DNA of 64,000 bases, taken from the NCBI RefSeq assembly GCF_036046055.1, contig NZ_CP107939.1:8122001-8186000 (forward strand). Direction: 5' to 3'. This DNA comes from Nocardia sp. NBC_00403 (GTDB lineage Bacteria; Actinomycetota; Actinomycetes; Mycobacteriales; Mycobacteriaceae). The position numbers were made by a program, and so were the translations under genes. The notes beneath the pieces are model-generated. The model saw only the letters and a program-made list of their open reading frames with translations, was not told the DNA's origin and ran no database searches. Of the stretch, positions 20,112 through 28,796 are shown piece after piece (the first letter of the stretch is position 1; the number at the start of each line of letters is the position of its first letter).

Positions 20112-21344
20112 ATGACGGCATTGCCGGCAGGCTTCGATTTCACCGACCCGGCGCTGTGGGAAAACCGAAGGCCGGTCGAGGAATTCGCATGGCTGCGCCG
20201 CACCGCGCAGGTGTGGTGGAACGCGCAATCCGACGACACCTCGGGCGGCTTCCGCGACGGCGGGTACTGGGTGGTCAGCAAACTCGACGACGTCAAGGAG
20301 ATCTCGCGGAATCCGGAACTGTTCTCCTCCCAGGAGAAGGGATCCATCATCCGGCTGCCCAATGACACCACTCCGGAGCAGATGGCGCTGACCGGTGCGC
20401 TGCTGGTGAATATGGATCCGCCCAAGCACACCAAGACCCGGCGGGTCGTGTCGAAAGGATTCACCCCGCGTGCGGTGGAGGGTCTGCGGGCGGCGTTGAC
20501 CGAACGCGCCGCCGCCATCGTGCACGCGGCCAAGAAGTCCGGCGGCGGTGATTTCGTCCAGCAGGTTGCCGTCGAACTGCCGTTGCAGGCGATCGCGGAA
20601 CTGCTGGGCGTCCCGGAGACCGATCGGCGCAAGCTCTTCGACTGGACCAATCAGACCCTCAACTACGACGACCCGCAGTACGGCGACACCACCTCGGCCT
20701 CCAGGATGGCCTCGGCCGAACTGCTCGGCTACGCCTGGAACATGGCCGAGCAGCGCCGCGGCTGCCCGGCCGAGGACATCGTCAGCCAACTGGTCAATGC
20801 CGACGTCGACGGTGAGCACCTCGGCTCCGACGAGTTCGGGTTCTTCGTGATCCTGCTCGCGGTGGCGGGGAACGAGACCACCCGCAATGCCATCACCCAT
20901 GGCATGAAGGCGTTCGTGGACAACCCCGAGCAATGGGAGCTCTACCAGCAGCAGCGACCGCGGACCGCGCCCGACGAGATCGTCCGCTGGGCCACCCCCG
21001 TCACGGCCTTCCAGCGCACCGCGACGCAGGACACCGCGCTCGGGGACCGGCAGATCAAGAAGGGACAGCGGCTGGGGCTCTTCTACAGCTCGGCGAACTT
21101 CGACGAAGACGCCTTCGACGACCCCTTCACCTTCGATGTGCTGCGCAACCCGAACCCGCACGTCGGCTTCGGCGGCACCGGTGCGCACTACTGCGTCGGT
21201 GCGAACCTGGCGCGCCTCGAGATCGACCTGATGTTCAACGCCATCGCCGATTTGATGCCCAAGATCACGCAGGTGTCGGATCCGGTACGGTTGCGCTCGG
21301 GGTGGATCAACGGAATCAAGAAGTGGCAGGTGCGATACGAGTGA
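20112..21344 (+). CDS. cyp125: Cytochrome P450 CYP125 type, steroid C26/C27 hydroxylase
   Basis: 410 residues. N-terminus LPAGFDFTDPALWENRRPVE, I-helix AVAGNETTRNAIT, ExxR in DEIVRW, and heme loop GFGGTGAHYCVGANLA with axial Cys361. All follow CYP125A1 of M. tuberculosis closely by memory, including WATPVTAFQRTA and LRSGWINGIKKWQV. CYP125 oxidises the terminal methyl of the cholesterol side chain, opening side-chain degradation. The ATG has GAGGAGG eight bases upstream, and the glutathione peroxidase overlaps its stop by four bases. No KstR-type operator was recognised upstream. Confidence 0.95.
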   Translation: MTALPAGFDFTDPALWENRRPVEEFAWLRRTAQVWWNAQSDDTSGGFRDGGYWVVSKLDDVKEISRNPELFSSQEKGSIIRLPNDTTPEQMALTGALLVNMDPPKHTKTRRVVSKGFTPRAVEGLRAALTERAAAIVHAAKKSGGGDFVQQVAVELPLQAIAELLGVPETDRRKLFDWTNQTLNYDDPQYGDTTSASRMASAELLGYAWNMAEQRRGCPAEDIVSQLVNADVDGEHLGSDEFGFFVILLAVAGNETTRNAITHGMKAFVDNPEQWELYQQQRPRTAPDEIVRWATPVTAFQRTATQDTALGDRQIKKGQRLGLFYSSANFDEDAFDDPFTFDVLRNPNPHVGFGGTGAHYCVGANLARLEIDLMFNAIADLMPKITQVSDPVRLRSGWINGIKKWQVRYE

Positions 21345-21826
21345 GCCTTCGAAATATTCCATTGCGCACGCTGTCCGGCGACGCGACGACCCTGGGCGAG
21401 CTCGCCGGGGACCACGCTGTGCTGCTGGTCAACGTGGCTTCGAAGTGTGGGCTGACGCCGCAGTATTCCGGGCTGGTCGAGCTGCAGAAAGCCTACGGAC
21501 CGCGCGGATTCACCGTGATCGGAGTGCCGAGCAACCAGTTCATGGGTCAGGAACCCGGCACGGCCGAGGAGATCCAGGAATTCTGCTCCACCACCTACGG
21601 TGTGGATTTCCCGCTGCTGGAGAAGACCGACGTCAACGGCGAGGACCGGCACCCGCTCTACAGCGAGCTCGTCGACACCGCGGACGCGGATGGCACCAGC
21701 GGTGACATCCAGTGGAACTTCGAGAAGTTCCTCATCGATCGGGACGGCAAGGTGGTCGGCCGGTTCCGGCCACGGACCGAACCCGACTCCGCGGCAGTCA
21801 TCAACGCCATCGAAGCGGCTCTGTAA
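21341..21826 (+). CDS. Glutathione peroxidase family protein, cysteine type
   Basis: 161 residues. The peroxidatic Cys36 is in NVASKCGLTPQY, the glutamine motif is NQFMGQEPG, and the Trp-Asn pair is in WNFEKFLID. Cys82 in the FCSTTYG motif is the expected resolving cysteine of thioredoxin-dependent members, which fits an organism without glutathione. It reduces peroxides in the cytoplasm. The GTG start at 21341 overlaps the CYP125 stop (GTGA), so it is translationally coupled to the P450. Protection against peroxide from P450 uncoupling is a reasonable inference. Confidence 0.93.
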   Translation: MSLRNIPLRTLSGDATTLGELAGDHAVLLVNVASKCGLTPQYSGLVELQKAYGPRGFTVIGVPSNQFMGQEPGTAEEIQEFCSTTYGVDFPLLEKTDVNGEDRHPLYSELVDTADADGTSGDIQWNFEKFLIDRDGKVVGRFRPRTEPDSAAVINAIEAAL

Positions 21827-21840
21827 ACATCTTTCGGCCG

Positions 21841-21878
21841 AGCCGGAATCGAGGGTGACGCACCGCTCGACTCCGGCT
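21841..21878. terminator. Bidirectional hairpin terminator
   Basis: Arms AGCCGGAATCGAG (21841-21853) and CTCGACTCCGGCT (21866-21878) pair over 13 positions with one mismatch around a 12-base loop. It lies between the convergent glutathione peroxidase and TerD genes. Confidence 0.75.
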
Positions 21879-21887
21879 TCGCTGTGT

Positions 21888-22469
21888 CTATGCCATGGCG
21901 AAGCGCAGCAGGGCCTGCTTGTCACCCTGCTTGATCTGGCCCTTGCGGTTGAGGACTTCCAACTGCCAGCCCGCGCCGGAGCGGAAGGCCCGTGCGACCG
22001 CATTGGCGTTGTCGTTGCCCAGCAGCGACGGCCAGATATCGGCGACCTGTTCGGCGCTGCCGCCGGTCGCGTCGTACACCTTGAACGAAATGTTGTTGGC
22101 CTTCTCGAACGAGCTGCCCTTCTTGAAGGCAGCGGCCACGAACACGATGGCGTCGATGCCGCCGGGCACATCGGCGAAGGTGACATGCACCGATTCGTCG
22201 TCGCCGGAGGCGGCGCCGGTCTGCTCGTCACCGGTGTGCTGGACCGAGCCGTTGCCCATCGGGTCCAGGGAGTCCAGGCCGGCGAAACGCACCGGCTCGG
22301 CGCCTTGCATGAGAATGGCGATCAGATCCAGGTCCACCCCGCGTTTGCGGCGCAGCAGCCCCATCGCACCGCCACTCGTGCCCGCCGACGGATCCCAGCT
22401 CACCCCGACCGTCAGTTTGGTGATGCCGTTGAGATCCGCGGCGCCATCTTCTTTTTTGAGCGTGATCAT
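21888..22469 (-). CDS. TerD-family protein
   Basis: 193 residues from MITLKKEDGAADLNGI. LTVGVSWDPSA, DLDLIAILMQ, VHVTFADVPGGIDAIVFVAA and FEKANNISFKVYDATGG are TerD signatures (calcium-binding acidic sites in the stress-protein/tellurite-resistance family). The function in actinobacteria is not settled; stress response and membrane-associated roles have been proposed. The frame opens 57 bases further upstream, but the chosen ATG aligns with the family start. It is downstream of and on the same strand as cyp51, with a 79-base gap. Confidence 0.88.
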   Translation of the reverse strand: MITLKKEDGAADLNGITKLTVGVSWDPSAGTSGGAMGLLRRKRGVDLDLIAILMQGAEPVRFAGLDSLDPMGNGSVQHTGDEQTGAASGDDESVHVTFADVPGGIDAIVFVAAAFKKGSSFEKANNISFKVYDATGGSAEQVADIWPSLLGNDNANAVARAFRSGAGWQLEVLNRKGQIKQGDKQALLRFAMA

Positions 22470-22548
22470 GCGTTTCACAGTACAAGTGATCCGTATCCCG
22501 ATGCGGCGCAGAATGTTCCTGCTCACACCCGAGCAAGGTGTGCGCCGT

Positions 22549-23904
22549 CTAGGGCTTTTGACGCCTGCGGTAGCGGACGGTGCACGGCTGCTGTAGCTGC
22601 ACCACCATCTTGCTGTGATCGTTGCGGTAGCTGTCGGAGGGCTGGGCCATCTCGAACTCCCAGTCGCGCAACAGGATCGAGAAAATAGCCTTCAGCTGCA
22701 TCAGCGCGAACGCCGCGCCGACACAGCGATGCCGTCCCGCGCCGAACGGAATCCACGTCCAGCGGTTGACGATGTCTGCCTGATTGGGGTCGATATAGCG
22801 GTCCGGATCGAAGTCCTCCGGGTTCGGGAAGTCCTCAGGGATGCGGTTGGAGATGGCGGGAGTGGCGGCGACCAGGTCGCCTTCCGCGATCCGATGCCCG
22901 CAGACCTCGAATTCGCCCTTGGCGACGCGCATCAGGATGATCAGCGGCGGATGCAGTCGCAGTGTCTCCTTCAGCACTGCCTCGAGCTGCGGAATCCGGC
23001 GCAGCGCGGCGAAACTGACTTCCGAACCGTCGGCGTACAGTTCGTCGAGCTCGTCGATAACCCTGGTCAGCAGGTCAGGATGCCGGAGTAGTTCGATCAC
23101 CGTCCAGGCCGCGGTGCCGGAGGTGGTGTGGTGGCCCGCGAACATCATCGAGATGAACATGCCGGTGATCTCGCTGGCGCTGAAGCGCGGATTGCCGTGC
23201 TCGTCGGTGATGGTGATCAGGATGTCCAGCATGTCGCGATCCGTTTTGTGCGCAGGCGGGTTCGCGACGCGGCCGTCCATGATGCCCTGAACCAGGTCGA
23301 CGAGTTCGCGGCGCGCCTCGTCGCGGCGGCGGAAGCTTTCGATCGGCGCGTAGGGGTCCACGTAGGCCAGTGCGTCGGTGCCCCGCTCCAGATCGTGGTA
23401 GAGCCGCGCGAAGCGGTCGTCGAGTTCGTCACGGAATCTGGTCCCGATCAGGCAGGCCGAGGACGTGTAGATGGTCAGTTCGGCAAAGAAATCGAGCAGG
23501 TCGATCTCGCCGGCGTCGCCCCAGCGCGCGAGCATCCGCTCCACCTCGCGCTCGATCGTCGCGGCGTGCCCGCGCATCTGCTCGCCGCGTAGCGCCTGGT
23601 TGTGCAGCATCTCCTTGCGCCGCTCGGGGCTGGCGTCGAAGACAACTCCCGCGCCGAAGATCGGTTTCATGAACGGGTAGGCAGCGCCCTGATCCAGATC
23701 CTCGTCGCCGGAGCGGAAGAAGAATTCGTTGGCCTCGGCGCCCGACAGCATGATGACGCGCCGTCCGGCCAAGTCGAACGACCCGACATCGCCGCATTCG
23801 GCCCGGACTCGGCGCATCAAGGCCAGTGGATCGACCCGAAATTCGTCGAGGTGGCCGTGTTCGTGCTCGCCTCCGGAAACCCGCCGTGGTTTGACCAGGG
23901 TCAT
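22549..23904 (-). CDS. cyp51: Sterol 14-alpha-demethylase CYP51
   Basis: 451 residues. Agreement with M. tuberculosis CYP51 as I remember it is very high: PRRVSGGEHEHGHLDEF, FFFRSGDEDLDQ, the substrate-recognition stretch, MMFAGHHTTSGTA, the ExxR in KETLRLHPP, and heme loop PFGAGRHRCVGAAFA with axial Cys394. It removes the 14-alpha-methyl group of sterols in three oxidations and is the azole target. Bacteria mostly lack full sterol synthesis, so the natural substrate is unclear. Unlike in M. tuberculosis, the gene is separated from cyp123, SDR and ferredoxin by about 7 kb, yet it carries the same palindrome in its promoter. Confidence 0.97.
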   Translation of the reverse strand: MTLVKPRRVSGGEHEHGHLDEFRVDPLALMRRVRAECGDVGSFDLAGRRVIMLSGAEANEFFFRSGDEDLDQGAAYPFMKPIFGAGVVFDASPERRKEMLHNQALRGEQMRGHAATIEREVERMLARWGDAGEIDLLDFFAELTIYTSSACLIGTRFRDELDDRFARLYHDLERGTDALAYVDPYAPIESFRRRDEARRELVDLVQGIMDGRVANPPAHKTDRDMLDILITITDEHGNPRFSASEITGMFISMMFAGHHTTSGTAAWTVIELLRHPDLLTRVIDELDELYADGSEVSFAALRRIPQLEAVLKETLRLHPPLIILMRVAKGEFEVCGHRIAEGDLVAATPAISNRIPEDFPNPEDFDPDRYIDPNQADIVNRWTWIPFGAGRHRCVGAAFALMQLKAIFSILLRDWEFEMAQPSDSYRNDHSKMVVQLQQPCTVRYRRRQKP

Positions 23905-23918
23905 TGGAAATCCTCCCG

Positions 23919-23957
23919 GTATAGCTGTCCGGACGTACGATGGACACCTGTCTGGAC
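23919..23957. promoter_or_regulatory. Candidate TetR operator, copy E plus weaker second copy (cyp51/mce divergent promoter)
   Basis: GGACACCTGTCTGGAC at 23942-23957 matches the copies at 7914, 13186 and 13371. A weaker copy GTATAGCTGTCCGGAC lies 23 bases away at 23919-23934. Both sit 15-53 bases upstream of the cyp51 start and within the 135-base region shared with the Mce gene. Confidence 0.55.
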
Positions 23958-24039
23958 AGTACTACGACACGTAAGGCCGGGCAAGCAATCCGGCACCGCG
24001 AGCGGGGCAACGACGCGCCCCTCTCCAGGCAGGTGAGTA

Positions 24040-25263
24040 ATGCATTCGAAGCAACAGACCGATGGGCCGCGATTGGTAATCGCCCGAAGCATCTGGCGGG
24101 CATTACGCTGGAAAATTGCCGGTGCTGCCCTGATTCTCTCGATGGCCATCGTCATTGCCACTGTGCTGTCGATGTATTCGGGCAGGTACATCTCGACCGC
24201 GTCGGTCACCGTCGACGCGCCGCGCGCCGGACTGGTGCTCGACCCAGATGCCAGGGTGAAGTACCGCGGCATCGAGATCGGCCGGGTGGCGGCGGTCGCC
24301 CGAGCGGAGGACCGGGAGCGGCTGCGGCTGGATCTCGACCCCGAGTTACTGCGGCTCGTCCCGGACAACGCGAGGGTGGACATCCACTCCACCACCATCT
24401 TCGGTGCGAAGAATGTGAATTTCCTTGTTCCGGAACACCCTTCGGGCCGTCCACTGCGACCCGGCGCGCAGGTGAGGGCCGAGGCGGTCACTGTCGAGTT
24501 CAATTCGCTGTTCGACCATCTCGCCGACCTCCTTGCGAAGGTCGAGCCCGGCAAGCTCAACATCGCCATGAATGCACTGAGCACCGCATTGCAGGGGCGC
24601 GGCGACAAGCTCGGCGAGACACTGGCGCACACGGATTCCTATCTGCGCGAGATCAATCCGAGCCTGCCCGCGCTGCGACGGGAGCTGGCCGCCACGGCCG
24701 ATGTCACCGGCCTGTACGCCGACACCGTCGGAGATCTGTTGCGCACGGCGGAAAATGCCACCACCACGAGTGCGACGATCACCGACCGACAGTCGGATCT
24801 CGACGCAGTACTGCTGAACCTCGTAGGAGTCGCAGACACCACAGGTAGTGTGCTCCGGCAGAGCGAACCGTCGTCGATTGCGTCGCTCCAGCTCCTCCGT
24901 CCGACGACCGCGTTGCTGTATGCCTATGCGCCAGGGCTGGATTGCGTCATCAACGCACTCGGCAAACTCATGCCCCTCGCCGAGGAGATCTTCGGCGGCA
25001 GATACCCGGGCGCGTACTTCAACTCGAACTTCATGTACGGCGCAGAGCCGTATCAGTACCCGGACGACCTACCCAAGGTAAATGCCACCGGCGGCCCGCA
25101 CTGCGAAGGCGTGAACGACAGAGTGCCCGGCAGCCACTCCGACTACGTCGTCACCGACACCGGCGAAGGTCGGCCGTTCATACCGTCGACCACTGTGCAC
25201 CCGAACAGCCCACCGGTGTTCGAGCTGCTGTTCGCGGGACTACCGGGGATGGGTGGGCGGTAG
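24040..25263 (+). CDS. Orphan MceA-like protein
   Basis: 407 residues. An N-terminal membrane anchor (about 29-48) is followed by the Mce domain, with DARVKYRGIEIGRV and FGAKNVNFL, then the helical MceA-type region (LNIAMNALSTALQGRGDKLG) and a cysteine-containing tail (GLDCVINALGK, GGPHCEGVN). Mce proteins form a tube that carries lipids or sterols from the outer envelope to a YrbE permease; Mce4 imports cholesterol. No yrbE or other mce genes are present, so this copy must use components encoded elsewhere or be a relic. It diverges from cyp51 and shares its operator region. Confidence 0.9.
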   Translation: MHSKQQTDGPRLVIARSIWRALRWKIAGAALILSMAIVIATVLSMYSGRYISTASVTVDAPRAGLVLDPDARVKYRGIEIGRVAAVARAEDRERLRLDLDPELLRLVPDNARVDIHSTTIFGAKNVNFLVPEHPSGRPLRPGAQVRAEAVTVEFNSLFDHLADLLAKVEPGKLNIAMNALSTALQGRGDKLGETLAHTDSYLREINPSLPALRRELAATADVTGLYADTVGDLLRTAENATTTSATITDRQSDLDAVLLNLVGVADTTGSVLRQSEPSSIASLQLLRPTTALLYAYAPGLDCVINALGKLMPLAEEIFGGRYPGAYFNSNFMYGAEPYQYPDDLPKVNATGGPHCEGVNDRVPGSHSDYVVTDTGEGRPFIPSTTVHPNSPPVFELLFAGLPGMGGR

Positions 25264-25695
25264 CTCGACGCTCAGCAGTGAGGCTGTACCGGCTGAGCGA
25301 AAACCACTGCTCCTCAGCTCGGCGGTGTGGGATGTTGTGCATCCCAGTTCTACTTGGCACCGCTGGGGGCGAGCCCGGTTTACCGAATCCAGTGCACGCT
25401 ACCCAGTATCGGCCGCACTCCACTGGTTTACCGGGCAGTGCAGGGCACGTCAGGTGGGGTCCCCGACTTTCTCTTCCGCGGCTTTTGGAGGCAGGCAACA
25501 GCTTCCAGCGTGCGGACTGGCTGTGGTGCCGTTCTCGAGCACTTCTCTCACAAGGGCAGAGAAACGGTGATCGAGCGTAGTCAGATGGTGGTTGCCGAAG
25601 GCTGGACAGCCACCATCTGACTACGCTCGATCACCAAAGCGCTTGGAACGCAACCACAGCCAGTCCTCACTGCGCGCCGCTATTTCACGCTCGGG
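25264..25695. other. Intergenic region without a convincing gene, holding large inverted repeats
   Basis: Between the convergent mce and HMG-CoA-lyase-like genes. Short open frames exist on the plus strand, but their composition and lack of family motifs argue against coding. The element GGTTTACCG occurs twice (near 25378 and 25427). The right half is occupied by the inverted repeats listed separately. Confidence 0.6.
25515..25668. repeat. Nested inverted repeat with a perfect 26-base arm
   Basis: Inner arms at 25566-25591 and 25610-25635 are perfect reverse complements over 26 bases (GGTGATCGAGCG...GATGGTGG), with an 18-base spacer. Outside them GGACTGGCTGTGGT near 25519 recurs inverted near 25650. 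The whole segment therefore looks like two inverted copies of one sequence, the left copy holding roughly 20 extra bases. No terminal T-run or transposase is present. It could be a convergent-gene terminator, a MITE-like remnant or a DNA-binding target. Confidence 0.85.
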
Positions 25696-26616
25696 TCAGA
25701 TGACCCAGTCGAAGGCTTCGGCTTTCGAGCGCGTGCCCTCGGCGGTGCGGGAGCGGTTGGGTTCGCCGAGGTCTGTCAGGAGATCTTCGGAGAGTTCGAC
25801 CAGGGCGGCCAGGGTGGTGGGGGTGAACCAGGTGGGGCGGGTGGCGAAGAGGATGTCTTCGGTGGCGGTGTTGCCGCTGGCGCCGGGGGCGAAGGGGCAG
25901 CCGCCCAGACCGCCTAGTGAGCCGTCGACCATGGTGGCGCCCGCTCCGAGCGCGGCGAGGGTGTTGGCTACGCCCATGCCCCAGGTGTCGTGGCCGTGGA
26001 AGACGATGCGGCGGTGCGGGGTTCGGTCGCGGACCGCGGAGATGAGGGCGGTTACCTGAGCCGGGTCGGCCTGGCCGAGGGTGTCGGCGACGACGATGTC
26101 GGTAGCGCCTTCGGTGCGCGGGTCGTTGGCGATGGCCAGGACTCGTTCGGGATCTACCGGGCCGTCGAACGGGCAGGTGAAGCTGGTGGCCAGGCAAAGT
26201 TGGATTTCGCCGCCCGCTTGGTGGGCGAGGCGGACCGCGTCGGGCATGGCCGCGACGCTGTCCTCGGTGCTGCGGCCGATATTCGCCTTGTTGTGCGCGT
26301 CCGAAGCGGAGAAGCAGTATTGGAAGTTGCGCACGCCGGCGGCCGCCGCTTTTTCGACGTGCCGGGGTGTGGCCACCCAGACCCAGCAGTGTCGCAGCTC
26401 TTCGGGAGTCAGCGCCGCGATGAGGTCCATAGTGTTGGCCATCGGTGGCACCAGATCCGGGCGGGCCATGGAGCCGATCTCCAGAGCGGGCACGCCGAGC
26501 GCGAGCAGGCGCCGGACGATGTCGACCTTGTGTTCCACCGGAAGCACCTTGCCGGTGAGCTGAAGCCCGTCGCGCAGCGTCACATCGCGCAGCACCGACT
26601 CGGTCAGCACCGTCAT
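25696..26616 (-). CDS. Hydroxymethylglutaryl-CoA-lyase-like TIM-barrel enzyme
   Basis: 306 residues. RDVTLRDGLQ near the N-terminus carries the metal-binding Asp and catalytic Arg, HGHDTWGMG the metal-binding histidines, and GLGGCPFAPGASGN the mobile cysteine loop of HMG-CoA lyases. Such enzymes split HMG-CoA or related 3-hydroxy-3-methyl acyl-CoAs into acetyl-CoA and a 3-oxo acid. The ATG at 26616 is preceded by GAGAAGAA. The CoA-transferase gene lies upstream on the same strand, though 516 bases away. Together they could activate and cleave a branched dicarboxylic acid, for example HMG or a citramalate-type compound. Confidence 0.87.
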   Translation of the reverse strand: MTVLTESVLRDVTLRDGLQLTGKVLPVEHKVDIVRRLLALGVPALEIGSMARPDLVPPMANTMDLIAALTPEELRHCWVWVATPRHVEKAAAAGVRNFQYCFSASDAHNKANIGRSTEDSVAAMPDAVRLAHQAGGEIQLCLATSFTCPFDGPVDPERVLAIANDPRTEGATDIVVADTLGQADPAQVTALISAVRDRTPHRRIVFHGHDTWGMGVANTLAALGAGATMVDGSLGGLGGCPFAPGASGNTATEDILFATRPTWFTPTTLAALVELSEDLLTDLGEPNRSRTAEGTRSKAEAFDWVI

Positions 26617-27132
26617 TTCTTCTCGCGCACTTCCTGCGGCACACACATCACGCCACCGCATGGCTTCCCGTTTCCCACCGCCGGGTTGGGATGCACGGTG
26701 GGTCGGCGAGGTGTCGGGGCGCGCAGCTCATATGCCGAACGCCCAGGTGGCCGCCTGCGGCCATACACCCGACGAGTCATGAGGCCTCCAGTACAAGCAC
26801 TGCGCGATTGTCCCTCACGACGCCTGCCGGTGTCTCGCGGGAGGTCCCGCGCCCGGCCGGCACCACCGTTGCGTGACCATTTCTCATGACTGCCGCACGT
26901 TCGTGGTCGGCGTTTCCATAGGGAGTCGACGTGCGGTACGCGGTCTGCGTCGATGGTGACGAGATGGGCCCGCAATCCGCCGGCCGACACCCACTGGAAG
27001 TGGTCGATCGGGTTCGGTGTTCCTTGTCGTGTACGCGCACCATCGGACGCGGCATCCATATCCGGCGACTGGAAGGGCCACGTCTGATCGACCACGCTTC
27101 CCTCGCGGGAGCGCACTCGGGACGTGCGGCGG
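26617..27132. other. 516-base stretch without a convincing gene
   Basis: Frames are open on both strands, but none shows a recognisable domain or a good ribosome site. On the minus strand short protein-like pieces in two frames (VSAGGLRAHLVTIDADRVPH and VVRDNRAVLVLEAS before a stop at 26777) could be the remains of a decayed gene. Confidence 0.4.
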
Positions 27133-28344
27133 TCATGACCCCTCCAGCGCATCGATGTCGGCGTCGCTCATGCCGAGCAGTTCCGACAGCACCTCGCGTG
27201 TGTGCGCACCGAGATCGGGGCCGACATTGCGGATGGGCAGCGACTGCTCGCCGATCACCGGGACGATGCCGGTGAAGCCGACCGTTTTCGGTTGCGAGGC
27301 GCCGACATCCACGGGGAAGGGCTGGATCATGTTGCGCGCTTTGTACTGTTCGTCGGCGACGATGTCGGCGGCGGTGTAGATAGGGCCGCACGGAATGGCG
27401 GCCGCGTCGAGCAGCTTCAGGGCCTCTTCGCGGGTATGGGTGACCGTCCACTCGGCGATCGAGGCGTCCAGCCGCTCACGGTTGCGCCAGCGGCCCGCGT
27501 TGTCCTGCAGATCGGGGTCCCCGGCCAGGTCCGGGCGGCCGATCACGGCCATATAGCGCTGGAAGATGGCGTCACCGTTGCCGCCGATGATGATGCTGAC
27601 GCCGTCGCGACACGGGTAGGCGTTGCTCGGTGCGATGCCTTCCATCCGGCCGCCGACGCGTTCCCGGTTGATGCCGTAGGCAAGGTAGTCCGGCACCAGC
27701 GATTCCATCACCGACAGAATCGCCTCGTTGAGGGCGACATCGATGATGCGCTCACCGAGCGGAATCGACTCGGCCCGCTGCGTGCGCTGGAACAGCGCCA
27801 TCACCGTGCCGAACGCCGCGTAGATCCCCGCGATGGAATCACCGATGGAGACGCCGGTACGCACCGGCGGCCGATCCGGGTCGCCGACGAGTTCACGCAA
27901 GCCACCGACAGCCTCGGCGACGGCGGCGAAGCCGGGTCGCGACGCCATCGGCCCGGTCTGCCCGTATGCGGAGATGCGAGTGATCACCAGATCGGGATTG
28001 ACCTCGTTCAACACATCGGGCCCGAGACCCCATTTCTCGAGCATGCCCGGCCGGAAATTCTCCAGCAGCACATCGCACCGGCGGATCAGATCGAGCACAA
28101 TGCCACGCCCCGCCTCGGTGCGTAGATCAAGGGTGATCGACTTCTTGTTGCGATTGACGGTGCGATACAGCATCGAGGTGTCGCCGCCATAGAGCCGCCA
28201 GTTGCGCAACTCGTCCCCGACCTTGGGCCGCTCCACCTTGATGACCTCGGCACCGAAGTCACCGAGGATGCGTCCCGCGGTCGGCGCGGCGATGTAATTG
28301 CCGAGTTCGAGGACGCGCACCCCATCCAACGGCCCAATACTCAT
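27133..28344 (-). CDS. Class III (CaiB/BaiF family) CoA-transferase
   Basis: 403 residues from the ATG at 28344. GPLDGVRVLELGNYIAAPTA and GAEVIKVERP are family hallmarks, and the catalytic Asp169 lies in SIGDSIAGIYAAFG, the same position as in formyl-CoA transferase. It moves CoA between carboxylic acids without ATP. A GTG six bases upstream is an alternative start. With the HMG-CoA-lyase-like gene downstream it could form a two-step pathway: CoA transfer to a hydroxy-dicarboxylate and then retro-aldol cleavage. The substrate is not determined by sequence. Confidence 0.92.
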   Translation of the reverse strand: MSIGPLDGVRVLELGNYIAAPTAGRILGDFGAEVIKVERPKVGDELRNWRLYGGDTSMLYRTVNRNKKSITLDLRTEAGRGIVLDLIRRCDVLLENFRPGMLEKWGLGPDVLNEVNPDLVITRISAYGQTGPMASRPGFAAVAEAVGGLRELVGDPDRPPVRTGVSIGDSIAGIYAAFGTVMALFQRTQRAESIPLGERIIDVALNEAILSVMESLVPDYLAYGINRERVGGRMEGIAPSNAYPCRDGVSIIIGGNGDAIFQRYMAVIGRPDLAGDPDLQDNAGRWRNRERLDASIAEWTVTHTREEALKLLDAAAIPCGPIYTAADIVADEQYKARNMIQPFPVDVGASQPKTVGFTGIVPVIGEQSLPIRNVGPDLGAHTREVLSELLGMSDADIDALEGS

Positions 28345-28796
28345 GGCCACCAGTGTGGCCTATCCCCATCTCCACCACCCGCCGACCCGACGCGCGAGTG
28401 GCACACAGCTGCGGCAAACGTCGGGAGCCCCCTCCTCACTCGATCCTCTACCACGGGCTAGACAGCCAGGTCGCCCGCCCGGCGCGCCGGCGGCACCTGA
28501 CTACGGCAAACAGCGGGGCCCTCGACCCCGACCACGAACTTGGCAGGCGGCTTCAGGCGACCGAACTGGGACCAGTCGGAGTTCTGGGGGAGGTGGCCTC
28601 GGGTGAAGTGGGTGATGCCCGACTCGATGCCACCCGGGGCGACACTGACCACGCTCGCCCCACCGCGTCCGCCCACCCGGCGACCGGCACCAAGCAGCGG
28701 CGAAGGTCGAGAGGCCCCCTCAACGATGTGCCACTCGACGATCGACTCGGACCGGCCCCGGGCGGGGGTTTCGGGTGTAGTTGTGGCTGCGCGGGT
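28345..28796. other. 452-base stretch, possible gene fragment on the minus strand
   Basis: A 72-codon minus-strand frame at 28458-28676 (with GASVVSVAPGGIESGIT) faintly resembles an SDR C-terminal part, but nothing complete is visible. It may be a deletion remnant. No other feature was seen here. Confidence 0.3.

Noticed and set aside
25253..25620. Short overlapping plus-strand frames after the mce gene
   Set aside because: No family signature, odd composition, and they run into the inverted repeat.
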